Assembly (NCBI RefSeq): GCF_900107215.1
Contig: NZ_FNPD01000002.1
Span: 186,001 to 250,000, forward strand
Direction: 5' to 3'
Origin: Acetomicrobium thermoterrenum DSM 13490
GTDB taxonomy: Bacteria; Synergistota; Synergistia; Synergistales; Acetomicrobiaceae
DNA: 64,000 nucleotides
Part shown: positions 35,883-44,276 of the stretch, one piece after another
Layout: each line of letters starts with the position of its first letter
How positions within the stretch are numbered: the stretch's first letter is position 1
Made by a program: the position numbers and the translations under genes
The notes under the pieces: generated by a model
Database searches by the model: none
Told to the model about the DNA's origin: nothing
The model's input: the letters and a program-made list of their open reading frames with translations, nothing else

Positions 35883-36953
35883 TTACTTAGGCTCTATGCT
35901 TTTAAGACGTTCCCGCAAAAAGGTTGCCCTGTACACATCCCTTTCATCCGGGGTCAGTTCCTTGCCCGCAAATAACTGAACATGGTTCGGTTGTACGCCA
36001 AGAACAAGATTATTCCAATCCTCCACGGAAAGTTTAGGAGTTATTTCCATGTCACTGCCCATCTTGATTAGCGAAATCAGTTCAAGAGCTTCTCTCGTGC
36101 TGATGTTTCTGCAATATCTCATTACGCCAAATGCCCTCCAAACCCTGTCATCTAAGGAACTGCCTAATTTACGCTTCATCACCGCTCTGGCGCGTTCTTC
36201 CTCCGTAACAATTTGTCGTACAGCAGAAGCTACCTTATCAATCAGCTCTTCCTCACCGAGGCCCAAGGTAATTTGATTTGAGATTTGATATAATGAGCCC
36301 AGCACATCGCTTCCTTCCCCATAGGTTCCCCTCACTGTAAGGCCAATGCGATTACATTCATTTATCAAAGTAGCGATTTGCTTTGACATCTCAAGCGCCG
36401 GTATATGAACCATTACCGAGGCACGCATTCCAGTTCCGACGTTCGTCGGGCATGCCGTCAGATAGCCGAAATCAGAATCGAAGGCATAATCCAACTTTTC
36501 AAACGTCATTTCGACCTTTTTTGCTATTCTCCACACTTCGTTAAGCTCAAGACCTGCCAAAATAACCTGAATCCTAAGATGATCTTCCTCATTGACCATT
36601 ATCGATATGACACCTTTTGAATCCACTACTACTACTCTGCCAGGTCCGTCGCCTGCGAAGGGAGGACTAATAAGGTGTTTCTCTACCAACACCCACCTGG
36701 ACAAGGAATCCAGGGCGTTCATTTCTACAACATCGCTATCTTTTAAAAGGTCCGAATCTGATATCACTTGTTTAACATTATCAACAATGGCATATAATTT
36801 TTCATGATCACATCGATGGGTAAAAGGAAAATCACTTAAATTTCGCGCTAATCTTATTCTGCTGGAAACAGCTATATTAGAATTGCTTCCTTTCCCCTTT
36901 ACCCACTCTATTGGATGTGCTAACAAGTCACGCTTTGCCATCGCTACCATCAC
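35883..36953 (-). CDS. mcsB: Protein-arginine kinase McsB
   Basis: Phosphorylates arginines on misfolded proteins, tagging them for ClpCP, and inactivates CtsR. 356 residues. Guanido-kinase motifs are intact: SSRIRLARN (about 32-40), VEKHLISPPFAGDGPGRVV, NEEDHLRIQ with the catalytic Glu (about 120), TACPTNVGTGMRASVMVHIPAL, and RGTYGEGSDVLGSLYQISNQITLG (about 208-231). Starts inside the end of mcsA (26-nt overlap) and is followed 21 nt later by clpC. Confidence 0.96.
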   Translation of the reverse strand: MMVAMAKRDLLAHPIEWVKGKGSNSNIAVSSRIRLARNLSDFPFTHRCDHEKLYAIVDNVKQVISDSDLLKDSDVVEMNALDSLSRWVLVEKHLISPPFAGDGPGRVVVVDSKGVISIMVNEEDHLRIQVILAGLELNEVWRIAKKVEMTFEKLDYAFDSDFGYLTACPTNVGTGMRASVMVHIPALEMSKQIATLINECNRIGLTVRGTYGEGSDVLGSLYQISNQITLGLGEEELIDKVASAVRQIVTEEERARAVMKRKLGSSLDDRVWRAFGVMRYCRNISTREALELISLIKMGSDMEITPKLSVEDWNNLVLGVQPNHVQLFAGKELTPDERDVYRATFLRERLKSIEPK

Positions 36954-37470
36954 CTTTCGATGTTAATTCGCGGATACGATCGCGAATTTTCGCCGCACGT
37001 TCGTACTCCTCTTTTTCTACCGCTTCTTTAAGCTCCTTTTTTAATTGTTCCAGTTCGTCTCCTGTAGCATCTTTTTCTATGTAACTCAACTCAGGCTTAC
37101 TCCCCCTATGACGATCAGCTCCATGAATTTTTCGAAGCAAGGGCTTAATATAATCTCGGAAAGACTCGTAGCATTTTGGACATCCAAACTTGCCGGTTTT
37201 TTGAAAAGTCGAATAATCCAACCCGCAGCCTTGGCATTTAATCTCAGTTCTCACGGGCCTGCGCAATTCTTTGGCAGCGAAGGGTTCGAAGAGGGAACCC
37301 AAGAGATTTTCCCATGACAAATCAAAATTAAAATGAGGAAATAGATCGATACCCTCCAGACCCATAGTCTCTGCGCATTCTCTGCATAGATGATATTCCT
37401 TTACCTCACCGTTTATAATTTGCTTGATATGCACCTCTGCTTCCCGTTTCTGACATCGTTCGCACATCAT
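36928..37470 (-). CDS. mcsA: McsA, zinc-finger activator of McsB
   Basis: 180 residues. Two zinc-binding modules are visible as CERCQKREAEVHI...CRECAE (about 3-36) and CQGCG...CPKCYESF (about 80-105). A C-terminal UVR motif (LEQLKKELKEAVEKEEYERAAKIRDRIREL, about 137-166) follows; only the positions matter here. McsA binds metal and stimulates McsB kinase activity. The gene follows ctsR by 12 nt in the operon. Confidence 0.93.
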   Translation of the reverse strand: MMCERCQKREAEVHIKQIINGEVKEYHLCRECAETMGLEGIDLFPHFNFDLSWENLLGSLFEPFAAKELRRPVRTEIKCQGCGLDYSTFQKTGKFGCPKCYESFRDYIKPLLRKIHGADRHRGSKPELSYIEKDATGDELEQLKKELKEAVEKEEYERAAKIRDRIRELTSKGDGSDGKA

Positions 37471-37482
37471 TGTAAATTCCCC

Positions 37483-37962
37483 CTATATAATGGCCAGGCT
37501 TTTGAGCACCCGTCTAACCAGTTCAGTATTAATTTCATCTCTGCGATAGGCGGGTAGATCGAAAAAGGATACCAACACTTCATCGACAAATCTCAAGATA
37601 ACTTCTAACATGGTGCGTTCCCTCAGCGTCAACAGTTCACGTTCTTCCAAATTTTTCAAAAGACGCCTTGTTTCCTGCGGTGTCATTACTCCATCAACTA
37701 TCTCTTCAATGTGATTGAGTCTGTCCTCCACGCCGGAAAGACATACCCGTATAATTCTAATGTAACCGTTTCCTCCCCTTTGACTCTCTACGATAAAACC
37801 TCTTTCAGGCGTAAATCTGCTTTGCAAGACATAGTTTATTTGACTTGGCACACAACCGAAAACATTTGCCAACTCCTTGCGTCGCAATATGATCTCATCC
37901 GCCGAATTAGCCTCAAGCAGGCTTCGTATATATTTTTCTATCTTTTCAGTGAGGCTTTCCAT
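37483..37962 (-). CDS. ctsR: Heat-shock transcription repressor CtsR
   Basis: 159 residues, typical for CtsR. The N-terminal winged helix binds tandem heptads (SADEIILRRKELANVFGCVPSQINYVLQSRF, about 19-49; wing with ERGFIVESQRGGNGYIRIIRV, the Arg of RGGxGYI being the McsB target region). The C-terminal dimer domain (about 80-155) is present. First gene of the clpC operon; it represses its own promoter through the box at 38022-38039 until heat inactivates it or McsB acts. Confidence 0.95.
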   Translation of the reverse strand: MESLTEKIEKYIRSLLEANSADEIILRRKELANVFGCVPSQINYVLQSRFTPERGFIVESQRGGNGYIRIIRVCLSGVEDRLNHIEEIVDGVMTPQETRRLLKNLEERELLTLRERTMLEVILRFVDEVLVSFFDLPAYRRDEINTELVRRVLKSLAII

Positions 37963-38008
37963 ATCTATGTACCCCCATCCTGCCTATGGCATTAGTGCGA
38001 CCATGCTC

Positions 38009-38038
38009 ATTATATGCATGAAGGTCAAAATATGTCAA
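38009..38038 (-). promoter_or_regulatory. Sigma-A promoter of the ctsR-mcsA-mcsB-clpC operon
   Basis: Minus strand TTGACA (complement of 38033-38038), 18-bp spacer, TATAAT (complement of 38009-38014); both hexamers are perfect. Confidence 0.85.
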
Positions 38039-38039
38039 G
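38022..38039 (+). promoter_or_regulatory. CtsR operator
   Basis: Plus-strand heptads GGTCAAA (38023-38029) and TGTCAAG (38033-38039) separated by 3 bp, matching the CtsR direct repeat (A/G)GTCAAA-NAN-(A/G)GTCAAA with two mismatches in the second heptad and one in the spacer. It covers the -35 and part of the spacer of the ctsR promoter. Confidence 0.85.
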
Positions 38040-38097
38040 AATATTTTTAGGGATACAAAACATTTTTAGGGGAATTAAAGTGAGGAAATCTCGGTCG

Positions 38098-38643
38098 TTA
38101 CAAGAATAGCATCTTGACTCCTACAAGACAAATTACAAGACCGCCAAAAACACAAGCCCATCGGCCTAAAAGAAAGCCCAGAGTTCTGCCGAAGTATACT
38201 CCCAATAAACACATGCATAAAGTAACAAAACCAACAACAGAGGAAAAGAACATGATGGAAATATTCGCCACTGCAATACCAATTCCAACGGACAATGCAT
38301 CGATCGAAGTGGCAATCGCAAGAAATAACAATGCCAGCCCCTTAGTAATGTCCCTAGGACTGCATTGTTCTTCCCTTTTTGAATCCTTAAGCATTTTAAG
38401 GCCGATACAAATAAGAACAACCGAAGCTATCCATTCGTCATAGGGAGAAAACTTGCGCAAAATATAGTAACCCAGAAAATATCCAAAGATGGGCATAATA
38501 AACTGAAAAATACCGAACACACTCCCCATTCGTAGGGCAACCGTAAGATGACTATCCTTTCGGCAAGCTCCAACACTCAAGCATACCGAAAATGCATCCA
38601 TCGATAAAGATAGGCCAATTAGTATAATGTAAACAATAGGCAA
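38098..38643 (-). CDS. mntP: Manganese efflux pump MntP
   Basis: 181 residues, six membrane helices in two inverted repeats of three. The acidic intramembrane motifs LSLSMDAFSVCLSVG (about 11-25) and IATSIDALSVGIGIA (about 110-124) carry the two Asp of the Mn2+ pathway. Exports Mn2+ and guards against excess. No yybP-ykoY manganese riboswitch is visible in the 95 nt upstream. Monocistronic between ctsR and plsY. Confidence 0.92.
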   Translation of the reverse strand: MPIVYIILIGLSLSMDAFSVCLSVGACRKDSHLTVALRMGSVFGIFQFIMPIFGYFLGYYILRKFSPYDEWIASVVLICIGLKMLKDSKREEQCSPRDITKGLALLFLAIATSIDALSVGIGIAVANISIMFFSSVVGFVTLCMCLLGVYFGRTLGFLLGRWACVFGGLVICLVGVKMLFL

Positions 38644-38738
38644 ATGTGCGAAACTCCCTTCTCAATCTTTTAAATACCCTTCAACAGCAAATGGTCATTA
38701 TACTCCTTTCGAATTATATAATCATGCGCTCCAAAACC

Positions 38739-39332
38739 TTAAGTGGCTCTTTCGCCAACTTTATGCTCGGTCCCTGCTAATAATCTTCTGATATTTGCAT
38801 GATGTCTAACTATTGTAAGGAACGCCAAAAAGGACGAGGCCACGATATAAGAAATATCGGCGCCAAACAACTTCAACCATATCGGCGTTGAAGCAAGGGA
38901 TATCATAGATGCTAAAGAAACGTAACGACTCACCCTCATCACGCAATACCACACAACCCCGCCAAGGATCGAAGCGAGGGGGTAAAACATAAATATAACG
39001 CCGAAGGAAGTTGCCACTCCCTTTCCGCCTTTAAATTTCAACCACACAGGAAAATTGTGTCCCAAAACAGCTACAACTCCTAAAAAAGACAGCAATTGCG
39101 GAGAAGATACCCCCAAGACCCTTGCAATTAGTAAGGCCAATCCGCCTTTTGTTATGTCGAAGATACCCACAGCGATTGCCCACTTTTTACCCATCACTCT
39201 CCCGACATTTGTAGCTCCTATATTGCCTGAACCATACTTCCTAATGTCATCGCCCTTTACTAGTTTGACAACCAAATATCCCATAGGAGCTGATCCCAGC
39301 AAATAGGCCAATAGTATCAGAAACACCGACAC
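38739..39332 (-). CDS. plsY: Glycerol-3-phosphate acyltransferase PlsY
   Basis: Inner-membrane enzyme that transfers acyl groups from acyl-phosphate to glycerol-3-phosphate, the first step of phospholipid synthesis. 197 residues, five helices. Three conserved loops are seen: GSAPMGYLVVKLVKGDDIRKYGSGNIGATNVGR (about 13-45), HNFPVWLKFKGGKGVATSFG (about 98-117), and a C-terminal VRHHANIRRLLAGTEHKVG. GTG start at 39332 with gaaggagtg upstream, 6 nt after the acyl-CoA synthetase stop. Confidence 0.95.
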   Translation of the reverse strand: MSVFLILLAYLLGSAPMGYLVVKLVKGDDIRKYGSGNIGATNVGRVMGKKWAIAVGIFDITKGGLALLIARVLGVSSPQLLSFLGVVAVLGHNFPVWLKFKGGKGVATSFGVIFMFYPLASILGGVVWYCVMRVSRYVSLASMISLASTPIWLKLFGADISYIVASSFLAFLTIVRHHANIRRLLAGTEHKVGERAT

Positions 39333-39338
39333 CTGACA

Positions 39339-41441
39339 TCACTCCTTCTCTTTGCGCAATATTAGAGCATCCGCAACTAACACTCCTTTTCCTTCGTCTA
39401 GTACAAAAACCGGATTTGCATCCAATTCTTTTAGCTCACTTTCTATACATGCCATTCTCGATATTAAACTAACTGCTTTTGCCAAAGCGTTTATGTCCTT
39501 TCGTTTTTGACCACGTGCTCCTGCAAGCAGGGGGTAACCTTTAAGTTCCTCTATCATTTCCATAGCGGTATTCTCATCGATGGGGGCGCGTCGCAACGAA
39601 ACATCTCTCAGCACTTCGACATATATTCCTCCCAAACCGACGGCGACAATCGGGCCAAAAATCGGGTCTCTTTTGACACCTATCATACATTCCAAACCGC
39701 TACCGACCATTTCTTGAACTAATACTCCCTCTATGTTGGCTTCAGCGTTAAATTTCCTGGCCTTTTCCAATATTCTGCCGTAGGCATTGCGAATTTGTTC
39801 TTCATTTTGCAAGTTTAGGGCAATTACTCCAGCCTCAGTTTTGTGAAGAATTTGAGGAGACATAACCTTTAAAGCCACGGGATACCCAATCTCTTCGCTT
39901 GCTTCTATGGCCTCTTCCAAGGACAAGCAAAGTCTCTCATTTGTCACCGGAACGCCCCAATGCTCCAACAATTTCTTTGAGTCGTATTCCGTCATCATTA
40001 ATGGAAGTTTGGGCAAAAATGGTTCTCCCTTGACCTCTATGTCTTTCGTAGGTTTCAACATGACTTCATACCAGTTGGCAAGTGTGCTCAGTGCAAAAGC
40101 ACTTCTGCGCAAACTTTGAAATAACGGTACACCTGCAGCCTTAAGCTGTTTCAAAAAAACTTCCCCATGTTTACGGTCAATCAGCCAGGTACAATTGATA
40201 GGTTTTTTGGTCCCTTGACTCGCAGCTATGAGGTCCTGGACCATCTGTTCGCCCGATTTACCGGTAATCATGGATATAATGACGGTGACCATGTCTATGT
40301 CAGGACATTCGAGCACCGCATCCAAACAGCCAGGGAAACCTTTGGGGTCATTTATCACCTGCGCAGTCATGTCTATAGGGTTTGAGCTGGAGCCGAAGGG
40401 GGGTATATAGGGTTTTATCTTCTCTTGCGTGTTTTCATCCAAAACCGGCACATTCAGGCCATAGTCGTCCAACAAATCCGTCATGATTATACCTGCTCCT
40501 CCGGAAGTAGTTAACACCGCTACCTTTTTGCCTGTAGCTCTTTTGGGAGAAGAAAATATCGTTCCCAGATCGATGATATCTTCTACGTCAGAAATGCTTA
40601 TAACACCATATTGCTTAAATACGGCATCCCAAACTTCCCTATCACCCGTAAGAGCAGCTGTGTGACTTTTCGCTGCCTCTTTAGCCACATCGCTCTTACC
40701 GACTTTCAGTACTGCAATTGGAATTTCCCTCTTTTTGGCTTGTTGCACTAAATCCAGGAACTTTGAGCCGTCTTTCAAACCTTCCATGTAAAGGATAAGA
40801 AGTTTCACTTCTCTGTCCTCAATAATGAACCGCCCAAAATCAACTACATCTAAATCTACTTGATTGCCAGTAGTTACTACATAGCGAAACTTTACACCAC
40901 TGTCGGCACCTAGGGCAAAAGAGGCAAATCCAAAAGCTCCACTTTGCGAGACGTAAGCAATATGTCCAGGTTCCAGGGGTTCTGCGTCTAGTGAAGCAGA
41001 AAAACTCAGAGGAACACCGTCGACAAAATTTACCAAACCTTGACAATTCGGACCTACCAAACGGATATTCCATTTATTTGCTATATAAATTATTTTATCC
41101 TGAAGTTGAGTGTCGTCAGCTTCAGCAAACCCCGAAGAAAATATGACAGCGAAGGGAACGTTTTTCTCTCCGCATTGTTCCAAAATATCGGGCACAAGGG
41201 CAGCTCTTACTCCAATAATGACAACATCCGGAGACGCCGGAAGGGATCTAATATCTGGATAACATTTGAATCCATGAAGTGAATCGTATTTAGGATTCAC
41301 AGGAAAAATATCCCCTCTATAATTGTATCGGTTCAGCAATTTTAAAGGTCGACCTGATATGCTATCCATGTTAGATGATGCGCCAACTATGGCAATTTTT
41401 TTAGGCTTAAAAAGGCGGTTTAGGTCCACAAATGATGACAT
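39339..41441 (-). CDS. ADP-forming acetate/acyl-CoA synthetase (fused alpha-beta)
   Basis: Converts acyl-CoA + ADP + Pi to acid + ATP + CoA, substrate-level phosphorylation in peptide fermenters. 700 residues from the ATG at 41441 (agGAGGGGATGAA ribosome site). CoA-binding domain (KKIAIVGASSNMDSISGRPLKLL, about 12-34), succinyl-CoA-ligase-like domains with the phosphohistidine region KSHTAALTGDREVW (about 255), then a C-terminal ATP-grasp domain (about 480-700; GYPVALKVMSPQILHKTEAGVI, LVQEMVGSGLECMIGVKRDPIFG). Alpha and beta are one chain. Works naturally with the nearby ferredoxin oxidoreductase. Confidence 0.92.
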   Translation of the reverse strand: MSSFVDLNRLFKPKKIAIVGASSNMDSISGRPLKLLNRYNYRGDIFPVNPKYDSLHGFKCYPDIRSLPASPDVVIIGVRAALVPDILEQCGEKNVPFAVIFSSGFAEADDTQLQDKIIYIANKWNIRLVGPNCQGLVNFVDGVPLSFSASLDAEPLEPGHIAYVSQSGAFGFASFALGADSGVKFRYVVTTGNQVDLDVVDFGRFIIEDREVKLLILYMEGLKDGSKFLDLVQQAKKREIPIAVLKVGKSDVAKEAAKSHTAALTGDREVWDAVFKQYGVISISDVEDIIDLGTIFSSPKRATGKKVAVLTTSGGAGIIMTDLLDDYGLNVPVLDENTQEKIKPYIPPFGSSSNPIDMTAQVINDPKGFPGCLDAVLECPDIDMVTVIISMITGKSGEQMVQDLIAASQGTKKPINCTWLIDRKHGEVFLKQLKAAGVPLFQSLRRSAFALSTLANWYEVMLKPTKDIEVKGEPFLPKLPLMMTEYDSKKLLEHWGVPVTNERLCLSLEEAIEASEEIGYPVALKVMSPQILHKTEAGVIALNLQNEEQIRNAYGRILEKARKFNAEANIEGVLVQEMVGSGLECMIGVKRDPIFGPIVAVGLGGIYVEVLRDVSLRRAPIDENTAMEMIEELKGYPLLAGARGQKRKDINALAKAVSLISRMACIESELKELDANPVFVLDEGKGVLVADALILRKEKE

Positions 41442-41562
41442 TTCATCCCCTCCTAACAATATCGGATATGTAAATATATTATCATATCTCCTTTATTAAC
41501 AGATTCAGGAGAGGAAACTTATTGCCCACAAATTGCGAAACTCACTTCTCATTAACGCTATC

Positions 41563-41600
41563 AAAAAAAGAAGGAGCCTGTTGTGGCTCCTTCTTTTTTT
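41563..41600 (-). terminator. Terminator after tRNA-Leu
   Basis: Sixteen-bp perfect stem (41563-41578 with 41585-41600), 6-nt loop, seven T on each strand side. It ends 6 nt beyond the tRNA CCA. Confidence 0.88.
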
Positions 41601-41606
41601 GATCTA

Positions 41607-41691
41607 TGGTGCCGAGGGGGGGATTTGAACCCCCACGGGAAATCCCACACGCCCCTCAAACGTGCGTGTCTACCAATTCCACCACCTCGGC
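41607..41691 (-). tRNA. tRNA-Leu (anticodon GAG)
   Basis: Minus-strand gene of 85 nt including an encoded CCA. Acceptor GCCGAGG pairs with CCTCGGC. The D-arm has the leucine pattern GGAATTGGTAGAC. Anticodon stem CACGT/GCGTG holds loop TTGAGGG, so the anticodon is GAG (codons CUU/CUC). A long class II variable arm (GGGATTTCCC) and T-arm GGGGGTTCAAATCCCCC follow. An intrinsic terminator lies directly downstream. The remainder of the gap 41460-41818 holds nothing else I can support. Confidence 0.97.
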
Positions 41692-41818
41692 GTTGCAATC
41701 GCATTATACGCAACTTATTTTTATTAGTCAATACTGATGAGAAATGGATCAATTGGGTATGGCGCTTTTAGTAAGCAATTTAGCATATTAGCCCTAAACT
41801 TAAAAGGGTTAAGATTTT

Positions 41819-42745
41819 TCAATTGGCAATGTGGTCTTTTAGAATACATATTTTACAATTGGTTGCATCCAAATGCGCCTTCAGACCTATGGGTACGGTA
41901 ATTTTAGAATCACAATGCCCAGCTGAAAAGTTAGCTATTGTGGGTTTTCTGAGGGGGATAATGTAATCAGCGAATACTTCCTCAAGATTAAGGCTTTTGG
42001 AAGCATCTGTCTCTTCGCAATTTCTAAAATCTCCCAAAATAAAACCTGCAGCCTCTTCCAGTTTCCCGGCCAAGCGCATTTGCAGAAGCATTTTATCTAC
42101 CTTGTACGGTTTTTCGTCGATATCCTCCAGCAAAAGCAGTTTCCCCCGAGTATCTATTTCATAGGGCGTTCCTAACGTAGCAGCAACTATGGACAAATTT
42201 CCCCCGACAATTTCTCCCTCTGCTTCTCCCTGAGATAAAGCCCGAAGTGGTCGGCCTTCGGGATTGGATAGGATCATATTTTCCGTTGAACCGCAAACTG
42301 CTGATATGAAACTATTTTTAGTAAATTCATCTAAACCCTTCGCGAAATCTATTCCCATAGGTCCGTGAAAGGTGGGCATTTTTGCCCTTTGAAAAAAGGT
42401 TACAAGTAGAGCCGTTATATCGCTATACCCTATAAAAGGTTTAGGGTTGTCTTTGATAATATCGAAATCCAGCATATCGAGTATTCTCATGCTCCCGTAT
42501 CCGCCACGCAGGCAAATTATTCCGTCAATATCTTCATTAACGAACATTTTGTTTACATCACTGGCTCTTAAGTGATCATCACCCGACAAATAGCCCCTAC
42601 GGGCATAACAAGATTCGCCAACGATGACCTTAAACCCCAACTCTTTAATTGCGATCTCGGCCTTCTTTAGGTCCTCCTCATTGGTTGGGCTCGCAGGCGC
42701 CAGCATTCCAAGGGTATCGTGTCGTTTTAAAGCCCTAATTTGCAT
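41819..42745 (-). CDS. S66-family LD-carboxypeptidase (LdcA/MccF-like)
   Basis: Removes the terminal D-Ala from murein tetrapeptides during recycling, or, in MccF relatives, cleaves peptide-nucleotide antibiotics. 308 residues from the ATG at 42745 (agaggaggac upstream). N-terminal domain LGMLAPASPTNEEDL, IDGIICLRGGYGSMRILD; nucleophile Ser in FIGYSDITALL (about 105); the Glu in LLLEDIDEKPYKVDKML (about 205) and the His in ANFSAGHCDSKITVPIG (about 283) complete the Ser-His-Glu triad. Single gene next to tRNA-Leu. Confidence 0.9.
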   Translation of the reverse strand: MQIRALKRHDTLGMLAPASPTNEEDLKKAEIAIKELGFKVIVGESCYARRGYLSGDDHLRASDVNKMFVNEDIDGIICLRGGYGSMRILDMLDFDIIKDNPKPFIGYSDITALLVTFFQRAKMPTFHGPMGIDFAKGLDEFTKNSFISAVCGSTENMILSNPEGRPLRALSQGEAEGEIVGGNLSIVAATLGTPYEIDTRGKLLLLEDIDEKPYKVDKMLLQMRLAGKLEEAAGFILGDFRNCEETDASKSLNLEEVFADYIIPLRKPTIANFSAGHCDSKITVPIGLKAHLDATNCKICILKDHIAN

Positions 42746-42842
42746 TCTTGTTTGTCCTCCTCTAAACAAAATTTCATTTTTCCTTTGGCATTTGTATGTA
42801 ATTTATAGTAAAATATTTCTTAGAAAAGCCCTTCCTCATCGG

Positions 42843-42892
42843 GACATACATACATAGGCGTTGCCGTTCCCTCCTGCCTATGTATGTATGTC
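42843..42892. repeat. Perfect 17-bp inverted repeat built from ACAT units
   Basis: Arms GACATACATACATAGGC (42843-42859) and its exact complement (42876-42892), 16-nt loop. It lies between the amidohydrolase gene (stop 42941) and the LD-carboxypeptidase gene (start 42745), both minus. The T-rich tail is on the plus strand, where no gene precedes it, so an ordinary terminator role is doubtful. Confidence 0.7.
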
Positions 42893-42940
42893 TTTATTTT
42901 TAGGCATTTATCGAGGGGTAATAAAAAGGATACGCTCAAA

Positions 42941-44110
42941 CTACAAAGAACGCTTCACTATGTTTCCCTCGACCATAACAAGGAGAAGATGACTGGAGTA
43001 GCTTAAAGGATCCCCGTCCCACACCAGAAGATCGGCTACTTTGCCCTTATCTATTGATCCGAGCTCCTTCTCCATTCCGATATGTTCGGCTGCTTTTATT
43101 GTAATGGCTGCCAAAGCCTCATCTGAAGGCATGCCTGCCGAGACAGCTAAAGAGGCATGCAAAACCAGGTGATTTAACGGAACAACCGGATGGTCAGTAG
43201 TAAAACACAGATGAACGCCTTTTTCGTATTGTTCTACGGCACCTTCCCACGATCTGTTTTGAAGTTCCAACTTAGATCTTGAGGTGATACCCGGACCATA
43301 AGCTACAGGAATTTGCCTCGGAGCGAGGACCTCGGTTATCTTGTCCCCTTCTGTACCATGCTCTAATGTAAACTTGAGGTTAAACTCATCGGCTATACGA
43401 ATGGCTGTTATCATGTCATCGGCCCTATGGGCATGAATCCTTAAGGGCAATTCGCCCCTCAATACGGGAAGCAAAGCTTCCCATTTCATATTTCTGTCAA
43501 AAATATTGCCTTCTCTTTGAGCACGATCTTTCCTTTGAGCATAATCTTGAGCCGTCATAAACGATTCTCTCAAAATTGCAGCCACTGACATCCTCGTGGC
43601 GGGAGAACGGTCTTTCTTTTTGTATAAATTTTTCGGGTTTTCTCCGAAAGCCGCTTTCATACCTGAAGGAAATCTTCTAACCATTTTATCTATTATTCGA
43701 CCATAAGTTTTGATGATAGCTCCCTGACCACCCAAAACATTTGCACTTCCGGGCAAAACCTGCACTGTCGTCACTCCGCCTGATATAGCTTCGTCAAAAG
43801 CTCTATCATAGGGATTTATCGCATCAATGACGCGCAGATGTGGCGTTACAGGATCGGTGTGTTCGTTTACACTTTCTTCATCTTGCGGATAACCTTCCTC
43901 TATTAGACCGATATGTGTGTGAGGGTCGATAAAACCGGGTGTGACAATACGATCTGTCACGTCAACCACTTCGCACTCGGAAACGCCTTTGAGTCCTTTG
44001 CCTATGTCTTTAATAATCCCCTCTTCGATCAATATATCAACGTTTTCTAATACACCCTTGGTTACAGTAAATACAACGCCGCCCTTCAATATAACTGATG
44101 AATTTTTCAC
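42941..44110 (-). CDS. Amidohydrolase (imidazolonepropionase-like superfamily)
   Basis: 389 residues. N-terminal beta-sandwich then metal site PGFIDPHTHIGLIEEG (HxH near 65); ISGGVTTVQVLPGSANVLGGQG; ligand His residues in LRIHAHRADDMITAI and FTLEHGTEG; catalytic Asp in CFTTDHPVVPLN (about 308); closing strand GSIDKGKVADLLVWDGDPLS. Cytoplasmic hydrolase of a cyclic amide or dipeptide-like substrate; identity unknown. Divergent from the 2-oxoacid oxidoreductase genes. The leader has the ribosome site AAAGAAAAG. Confidence 0.85.
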   Translation of the reverse strand: MKNSSVILKGGVVFTVTKGVLENVDILIEEGIIKDIGKGLKGVSECEVVDVTDRIVTPGFIDPHTHIGLIEEGYPQDEESVNEHTDPVTPHLRVIDAINPYDRAFDEAISGGVTTVQVLPGSANVLGGQGAIIKTYGRIIDKMVRRFPSGMKAAFGENPKNLYKKKDRSPATRMSVAAILRESFMTAQDYAQRKDRAQREGNIFDRNMKWEALLPVLRGELPLRIHAHRADDMITAIRIADEFNLKFTLEHGTEGDKITEVLAPRQIPVAYGPGITSRSKLELQNRSWEGAVEQYEKGVHLCFTTDHPVVPLNHLVLHASLAVSAGMPSDEALAAITIKAAEHIGMEKELGSIDKGKVADLLVWDGDPLSYSSHLLLVMVEGNIVKRSL

Positions 44111-44276
44111 TTTTCTTTAAGACCCTCCGCTCTTTAATTTTTGGCCAATACCAATTATGAACTCTATCATCGATTAATTCAAATTAAACTTATTTTCCAA
44201 CGGGTTTATTATTTGAAATATCTGCTGATTATTGATATATTTACTTAAAACATTTTTAAAAAAGGGAGTGGAAAAG

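Noticed and set aside
38644-38738. yybP-ykoY manganese riboswitch before mntP
   Set aside because: The gap is short, AT-rich and lacks the paired GC-rich cores of that class.
41561-41752. 63-codon frame containing GGIGRHARLRG across the tRNA gene
   Set aside because: Spurious translation of tRNA-Leu and its terminator, a common annotation artefact.
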